A DNA stretch of 64,000 bases from CBDBKL01 sp965206675 (GTDB taxonomy: Bacteria > Bdellovibrionota > Bdellovibrionia > Bdellovibrionales > JAKFYE01): the NCBI GenBank assembly GCA_965206675.1, contig CBDBKL010000006.1, positions 62,001 through 126,000 of the forward strand. Direction: 5' to 3'. Each line of letters opens with the position of its first letter. Position 1 is the first letter of the stretch. Shown in pieces: positions 59,716 to 64,000 of the stretch. The position numbers and the translations under genes were made by a program. The notes beneath the pieces were generated by a model that saw nothing but the letters and a program-made list of their open reading frames with translations, did no database searches and was not told the origin of the DNA.

Positions 59716-59910
59716 TTTACCTCCAAAAGCTCTTTATATACCAAATTTAGGGTGTTTCTCTCCAGAGAAAGATAACAAAACGATAATTTTTATTATTAAA
59801 TAGTTGACAGTGGCCCAGTTGTTTATTACCATATAGTTAAGAATATAAGGCTAAATAGTTAATTGGCAATCTTTTTTCAACTAGAGCTGTAAACGGGTTA
59901 AAAATAGGGA
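59716..59910. promoter_or_regulatory. divergent control region between capH-like gene and CBASS operon
   Basis: For the CBASS direction, TTGACA (59804-59809) is followed after 17 bp by TACCAT (59827-59832), a reasonable sigma-70 promoter. TAGTT[GA]A occurs three times, at 59801, 59834 and 59856, spaced 33 and 22 bp, i.e. three and two helical turns. The copies overlap or follow the promoter, so they are candidate repressor sites. The region is strongly A/T-rich. Confidence 0.5.
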
Positions 59911-59916
59911 ATGAGC

Positions 59917-61011
59917 ATGGAAAATAATAGAAAATCAGGAGTTTCACCGTACAGGGTTTTATCCTTAGACGGCGGCGGAATGAGAGGACTCTATGCAGCA
60001 TCCCTTCTGAAAGAACTATCTGACCGGTTTAATCAATCTGCCCCTAAAGATATTGGAAAAGGATTTGACCTAATTGTGGGTACAAGTACTGGAGGAATTA
60101 TTGCGGCAGGCTTAGCTGCCGGAGTTGACATTAATAATCTAATCAAAATTTATGCGGAGGAGGGAAGGCATATTTTTACCAATCCTATTCCCAAGGGGAA
60201 AATCCGTATCTTAACATGGATATTCCGACATTTTTGCAAATCCGCAAATAGTAATGAAAAACTAAAGATCGAACTCCAAAAAATTTTAAAAAAAGAAACA
60301 GTTGGAGAACTTTTTAATAGAAGAAAGATTGGACTTTGCCTTACAGCAATTAATCTCTCTAATGGTCGGCCTCGGGTATTCAAAACGCCGCACGACCCAG
60401 AGAGATGTGCGGATGACAACCGAACTTTAGCTGATGTATGCTTGGCTACTTCTGCGGCACCTATAGTTTTTCCAATCGCCGTAATTGAAGAGCCAAATAA
60501 TTCAGATTTAAAAGAAGGGTTTATTGACGGTGGTCTTTGGGCCAACAACCCAGTTTTAATCGGTCTTATTGAATCGTTACGTTTGTCGAAAAGAGAACAA
60601 GCTATAGAAGTAATTTCAGTAGGTACATGCCCTCCCCCAGGAGGACCACAATTTGACGATAAAAATACGAATAAAGGAGTTAAGTACTGGAGAGCGGGTG
60701 TTCGTTCTTTGGATATGTCAATGAATGCTCAATCGGAAGGGTTTAATTTCATGTGCGGTTTTTTAGCCAATAGCTTAAAAAATCTAGATAAACAAGTTAC
60801 AATCTGTCGTTTAAATGTCAATAGTCTTTCAAAAGAGCAGATTGACAAGATAGGCCTTGATGTTGCGACAAAGGAAGCGTGTGACATCTTAAGAAGAACA
60901 GGTATTACGGATGGTCAGCAAATCTATAGCAAAATCCTGAAATATCCAAATAATGAAGAGTTTAAAATACTGAAAGATATTTTTACTAATTTACCACATC
61001 CATCTAAATGA
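59917..61011 (+). CDS. capV: CBASS effector, patatin-like phospholipase (CapV-type)
   Basis: Started at the second ATG because AGGGA lies six to ten bases before it; an ATG at 59911 would add two residues. The ~364-residue enzyme has the three patatin blocks: oxyanion loop LDGGGMRGLYAASLL (about 17-31), nucleophile GTSTGG (about 50-55) and catalytic Asp in IDGGLWANNP (about 208-217). It has no signal peptide. In CBASS, a cyclic nucleotide made by the CD-NTase activates this phospholipase, which degrades the inner membrane and stops phage growth by killing the cell. It overlaps the CD-NTase frame at its stop and is separate in type from the secreted patatin-like protein at 18447. Confidence 0.9.
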   Translation: MENNRKSGVSPYRVLSLDGGGMRGLYAASLLKELSDRFNQSAPKDIGKGFDLIVGTSTGGIIAAGLAAGVDINNLIKIYAEEGRHIFTNPIPKGKIRILTWIFRHFCKSANSNEKLKIELQKILKKETVGELFNRRKIGLCLTAINLSNGRPRVFKTPHDPERCADDNRTLADVCLATSAAPIVFPIAVIEEPNNSDLKEGFIDGGLWANNPVLIGLIESLRLSKREQAIEVISVGTCPPPGGPQFDDKNTNKGVKYWRAGVRSLDMSMNAQSEGFNFMCGFLANSLKNLDKQVTICRLNVNSLSKEQIDKIGLDVATKEACDILRRTGITDGQQIYSKILKYPNNEEFKILKDIFTNLPHPSK

Positions 61012-61022
61012 AGGAGCACGTC

Positions 61023-62012
61023 ATGACAAATCTACAAAAGCAATTCGAAAAGTTTCATCGTGAAATCAAAGTTGAAACTGAGGAGCTGAGAGAAAAAAGA
61101 GATATTATTATCAATAAAATTAAAGACTCTTTAAACAGAAATGGATGTCCGGTTCCTGAACTCTTTAACCAAGGGAGCTATATTTACGGGGTTGGGATAA
61201 AACCTATCTCAAATGAGCAGGAATATGACATAGATGTTGGATTAATTTTTAACATTAGATCAGACGAATACTCAGCAAAAGAAGTTCGGATGTGGGTTTA
61301 CGATGCTATTGGGGAGCATACCCAAAACGTAGAAGAAAAAGGACCTTGCATTAGAGTTCGATATCAAGCAGGATATCATGTTGATTTGATTTGCTATTCT
61401 CTAAGCACAGATTACGATGGGCATAGAAAATTCAAGTTTGCTCATAAGAGTGATGGTTGGAAAGAAGCTGATCCCGAAAAGCTCAAATCCTATATTAAGG
61501 AAGCTCGAAGACCATTTGAAAATAGTAGAGACTCAAGTGGTGTTGACCAACTTCAGCGTGTAGTGCGATATTTAAAGAGATGGAATGATAAGGCTTTGCC
61601 GGATGAATCTGAAGATAAACCCGTTGGGCTAGCACTACTTCTTCTTTGCATAAAGCACTTGATTACACCTATATTTGACTCTGAGGGTAAAAGTAATGAT
61701 TTAGAAGCACTAAGAACAATAATCGGTCAAATAAAATCTCTGTCAAGAATCTCTGTTAAAAAGCCAACTCCAGAATATGAAGATGTCTTCGAAAAAATTG
61801 GCAATGATGGTATGTTAAGTCTTATTGGGAGATTTAAACAATTGGACGAATCTTTGTTTAATGCCCTCAATGAAAGTGATTTAGAAAAGGCATGTAAGAT
61901 AATAAGATGTGAGTTTGGTAATGACTTCCCTCTTGAAAAAGACGAAGAAAAATCAGCAACGGTAGCTTCCATCATCGCTTCCGTTGAAGCTACGAAGCCT
62001 TATGCAAATTGA
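61023..62012 (+). CDS. CBASS CD-NTase (cyclic oligonucleotide synthase)
   Basis: Started at the ATG at 61023, six bases after AAGGAG; the longer frame from 61008 adds five residues. The ~329-residue nucleotidyltransferase has the helix-capping QGSYIYGVGIKP (about 41-52), the metal-binding pair in YDIDVGLIF (about 63-71) and the third Asp in YHVDLICYS (about 117-125). Helix bundle sequences such as VRYLKRWND and GLALLLLCIKHL follow. It senses phage infection and makes a cyclic di- or trinucleotide for the effector; which product is unknown. The C-terminus ends EATKPYAN; in E2-type CBASS this tail is where the conjugating enzyme acts. The last 11 bp overlap the next gene's probable start. Confidence 0.9.
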   Translation: MTNLQKQFEKFHREIKVETEELREKRDIIINKIKDSLNRNGCPVPELFNQGSYIYGVGIKPISNEQEYDIDVGLIFNIRSDEYSAKEVRMWVYDAIGEHTQNVEEKGPCIRVRYQAGYHVDLICYSLSTDYDGHRKFKFAHKSDGWKEADPEKLKSYIKEARRPFENSRDSSGVDQLQRVVRYLKRWNDKALPDESEDKPVGLALLLLCIKHLITPIFDSEGKSNDLEALRTIIGQIKSLSRISVKKPTPEYEDVFEKIGNDGMLSLIGRFKQLDESLFNALNESDLEKACKIIRCEFGNDFPLEKDEEKSATVASIIASVEATKPYAN

Positions 62013-62736
62013 AATCAAGGATTTTATAAAAGATACGGAAGAAGTTCGAAAAAAATTCCCCGGTCTTTACTACATGGTCGACACGCGAGAAATTCGTGGT
62101 AGGATTGTATTCCACTCTTATTATGAAAATGAAGGAACAGAGGATACTCCCTATTGGGTAATCAAGCCTGTTGAGGATAATAACCAAGTATTAGATTTGA
62201 AGGGTAATTATTCAATAAGAATATCCTTTTCGCAAAAGGATGACACTATTTCCATATATTTTGCAAAAGTTTATGAAACCCAAGGGCGCATCCGAGATAC
62301 TGCAAGAAGAATGCGAAAACCTTTAAAAGACCTTCACCTTAATCAAGACAACGACAATAGTTGTTGTTTAGGTGTATTTGATAACCGTCCCTTGTCACTT
62401 TTAGAGTTCGTTGAAACAAGAATTTATCCTTATTTAGTTTGGCAAGCGTATTATGACAAGTACGGGAAAACCCCTCCTTGTGGAGAGTGTCCTCACGAAA
62501 AAAATAAAGCATATGAAACCAGGCTTAATGAGGAGAGAAATAAGCGTGCATATTTAAACACTATCTCCCCTAAAGGAAGTAATCGAAACGTTCCTTGTCC
62601 TTGTGGTAGCCGTAAAAAATATAAAAAATGTTGCTGGAGAAAAAATAAAGAGAAAAAAGAGGAGATAGAGTTTAGAATAGATTTTTTTAGCAAGCAGCTA
62701 ACAAATAAAAAACACCCTAGTGCAAACGCTGAATGA
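62002..62736 (+). CDS. CBASS E2-like protein with C-terminal SEC-C zinc motif
   Basis: The ATG at 62002 overlaps the CD-NTase stop (a TTG at 61984 would add six residues). The 244-residue protein has a beta-rich N-terminal part (about 1-125) leading to LHLNQDNDNSCCLGVFDN, which resembles the flap and catalytic Cys region of prokaryotic E2 ubiquitin-conjugating folds (H...D-G-S-x-C-L). EFVETRIYPYLVWQAYYDKYG follows, like the closing helix of that fold. The C-terminal ~35 residues hold RNVPCPCGSRKKYKKCCWRK, a complete SEC-C zinc motif. As third gene after effector and CD-NTase it fits the short type II CBASS, in which an E2 alone primes the CD-NTase. The E2 assignment is from pattern, not alignment. 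Confidence 0.7.
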   Translation: MQIEIKDFIKDTEEVRKKFPGLYYMVDTREIRGRIVFHSYYENEGTEDTPYWVIKPVEDNNQVLDLKGNYSIRISFSQKDDTISIYFAKVYETQGRIRDTARRMRKPLKDLHLNQDNDNSCCLGVFDNRPLSLLEFVETRIYPYLVWQAYYDKYGKTPPCGECPHEKNKAYETRLNEERNKRAYLNTISPKGSNRNVPCPCGSRKKYKKCCWRKNKEKKEEIEFRIDFFSKQLTNKKHPSANAE

Positions 62737-63100
62737 ATAGAAAGAGAAAAGAGGTGGGTTTATTATTAGAGATTTATAAAGTTGGAGAGGGGGCTTGTAA
62801 TTTTATTGACAATCCCAGAAAACCACAGCATACTGCTTAGGTACAGCTAAAGATTCTCGAATTTTTGATCTGTAGCTAAGCAAAATCAGGTAGATGACTC
62901 ATTCCAAATTGTCTCCACCAAATGATTTGGTCCATTCCGGACACATGGTTTACACTTTATACCGGAGACATAGTTTACACTTTTAAAGATCCCAATTTGA
63001 TAAGCAAACTGAACAGATATGTGATATCCGTAGATCTGAAAAAAATGAGTATGCAAAAATGAATAGACTAAATTTGGTAAACCGACGAAAAGAGAAAATC
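62737..63100. other. 364-bp gap with insertion-sequence remnant repeats
   Basis: No supported gene. ACCAAAT-G-ATTTGGT at 62917-62931 is a perfect 15-bp palindrome. Immediately right, CCGGACACATGGTTTACACTTT (split here as CCGGACACATGG + TTTACACTTT) at 62937-62958 repeats with three changes as CCGGAGACATAG + TTTACACTTT at 62962-62983, period 25. Such tandem ends occur in front of IS481-like transposases, so this looks like the stub of a lost element. CTCCACCA at 62913-62920 is shared with the 3' end of tRNA-Ala. Confidence 0.4.
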
Positions 63101-63769
63101 ATGAACGTTCAAGACAATCAAACGGGCTACAACATATGGGCCTCTTTTTACGATGAATACCCTAACCCCACGGTCGCTATTGATGAATTATCTTTTCCGC
63201 AAGTTTACTCCCATGAAACAAAAAAGAGAGCGTTGGAGATTGGATGCGGTACGGGCCGCCACACATTACGTCTTCTTAAGAATGCAAACCATGTCACGGC
63301 TATTGATATTTCCAAAGGCATGCTTGAAAAAGCTAAGCAAAAAACATCCAGTTACTCTGAAGTTCATTTTCTTTTGGGCGATTTTCTAACCACTGAATTT
63401 AAAAATCCTCCGTTTGACTTTCTTGTGATGAGCCTGGTTCTAGAACATATTTCTAACCTTACATCCTTTTTCAAAAAAGCTCGGAGCCTAGTGAAAGAGG
63501 GTGGTCATTTTTACTTCTCTGAAATACATCCAAAAAGAGGAGTTCTTGCACACTTTAAAAGTCCAAGTGGAGAAGAAGTTTACCTTTCAAGCTCACCCCA
63601 CACCGAAGAAGAGATCTTTTCTTCTGCTACAACGAATGGATTCACGGTTCAAGAGGTGCGTTCTGTCTTTGGACGTCCAGAGCTTGTAAAGCAAAACAGC
63701 AAATGGGCAAAGTATGAAAACACGCCCATGATTCAAATCTGGAACCTCCGCTCCGAGAGAACTAAATGA
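63101..63769 (+). CDS. class I SAM-dependent methyltransferase
   Basis: Started at the ATG at 63101 behind a purine-rich AAAAGAGAAA; an in-frame ATG at 63059 would add 14 residues of unusual composition. The ~222-residue enzyme has motif I ALEIGCGTGRHTLRLL (about 41-56), the acidic motif II VTAIDISKGML (about 62-72), motif III LLGDFLTTEF and VLEHISNL-type motif IV. It resembles UbiE/Methyltransf_11 proteins. The substrate is not apparent. It may be outside the island. Confidence 0.8.
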   Translation: MNVQDNQTGYNIWASFYDEYPNPTVAIDELSFPQVYSHETKKRALEIGCGTGRHTLRLLKNANHVTAIDISKGMLEKAKQKTSSYSEVHFLLGDFLTTEFKNPPFDFLVMSLVLEHISNLTSFFKKARSLVKEGGHFYFSEIHPKRGVLAHFKSPSGEEVYLSSSPHTEEEIFSSATTNGFTVQEVRSVFGRPELVKQNSKWAKYENTPMIQIWNLRSERTK

Positions 63770-63816
63770 CAACCCATAAGATCTTGTATAAGAGATCCTA
63801 TCCACAAAAAGATCCC

Positions 63817-64000
63817 TTATTTATCTAGAAATAAAGTTACTGATTTTTCTATACATTCAGCAACCGCCCTACGTTTAGCTTTTTCAATAAACTTAGCCTT
63901 TCTTACTTTCCAATCAAGACTTTTTAAATGATCTGCCAATGCAACTCCATTAATCTTCTTACCCTTAATTAATACTTCAAACGGATAACCCTTGGTATGA
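63817..64000 (-). CDS. mazF: MazF/PemK-family toxin, C-terminal part (cut by window edge)
   Basis: A minus-strand frame open to the window edge ends at TAA (63819-63817) and gives 60 residues: HTKGYPFEVLIKGKKING, then VALADHLKSLDWKVRKAKF and a helical tail ending SVTLFLDK. The TKGYPFEV and LADxxKSLDWxxRKAxF segments are hallmarks of MazF-type endoribonuclease toxins, which cut mRNA at short sites. The antitoxin gene, if present, would be upstream beyond position 64000. Confidence 0.85.
   Translation of the reverse strand, partial: HTKGYPFEVLIKGKKINGVALADHLKSLDWKVRKAKFIEKAKRRAVAECIEKSVTLFLDK

Overview
The window is AT-rich bacterial chromosome. The left 43 kb is core and lineage-specific DNA; the right 20 kb looks like an integrated genomic island carrying anti-phage and replication-type genes. 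A Gram-negative host is suggested by lipobox and Sec signal peptides, a FadE-type acyl-CoA dehydrogenase, an electron-transfer-flavoprotein:quinone oxidoreductase and a Fur regulator. The 16S text and the many secreted ankyrin and WG-repeat proteins would fit a Bdellovibrionota or other deltaproteobacterial-grade lineage. That placement is inference; a 16S search would settle it.

Layout, left half. 1-3111 (minus strand): tRNA-Gly, tRNA-Thr, tuf, tRNA-Trp, secE, nusG, rplK, start of rplA. 3.4-10.8 kb: secreted proteins of unknown function, a frameshifted subtilase, a lipoprotein behind a 15-base poly-C tract, a WG-repeat protein, a dispersed structured repeat and a decayed ankyrin gene. 10.9-16 kb: rRNA operon on the minus strand (16S, tRNA-Ile, 23S, 5S, strong terminator). 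16.4-22.7 kb: two paralogous ~600-residue membrane proteins flanking a patatin-like protein with two C9 tracts and an ankyrin protein. 22.7-27.9 kb: fatty-acid oxidation block (fadE, TetR regulator, ETF-QO). 28-37 kb: a cluster of secreted ankyrin proteins among metabolic genes (cdd, class IV aminotransferase, DUF4442-like thioesterase). 37.9-42.9 kb: Fur, a type IIG restriction-modification gene broken at an A8 tract and carrying a G9/A9 tract, and a metallo-beta-lactamase-fold hydrolase.

Island. A large serine recombinase sits against tRNA-Ala(GGC) at 43007-43082, and its reading frame runs through the tRNA in antisense, which marks an element-chromosome junction. To the right lie: an XRE regulator; a three-gene methylase/methylase/helicase operon whose helicase has a GIY-YIG-like N-terminus; an IS3-family element; a lipocalin-like fragment beside an attC-like palindrome; an array of 11-bp repeats in front of an AAA ATPase plus TOTE-type primase-helicase operon; an IS256-family element with terminal inverted repeats and an 8-bp target duplication; and a CBASS locus. 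The CBASS locus has a patatin effector, a CD-NTase and an E2-like protein fused to a SEC-C zinc motif. A divergent XRE repressor and ImmA/IrrE-type peptidase pair lies next to it and matches the CapH/CapP control module. The right edge holds a SAM methyltransferase and the end of a mazF-type toxin gene; the right island junction was not established.

Two themes recur. Homopolymer tracts and one-base frameshifts at homopolymers are frequent (real phase variation or sequencing error). The best candidates for an under-described system are the AAA/TOTE operon with its iteron-like array and the CBASS E2-SEC-C arrangement.
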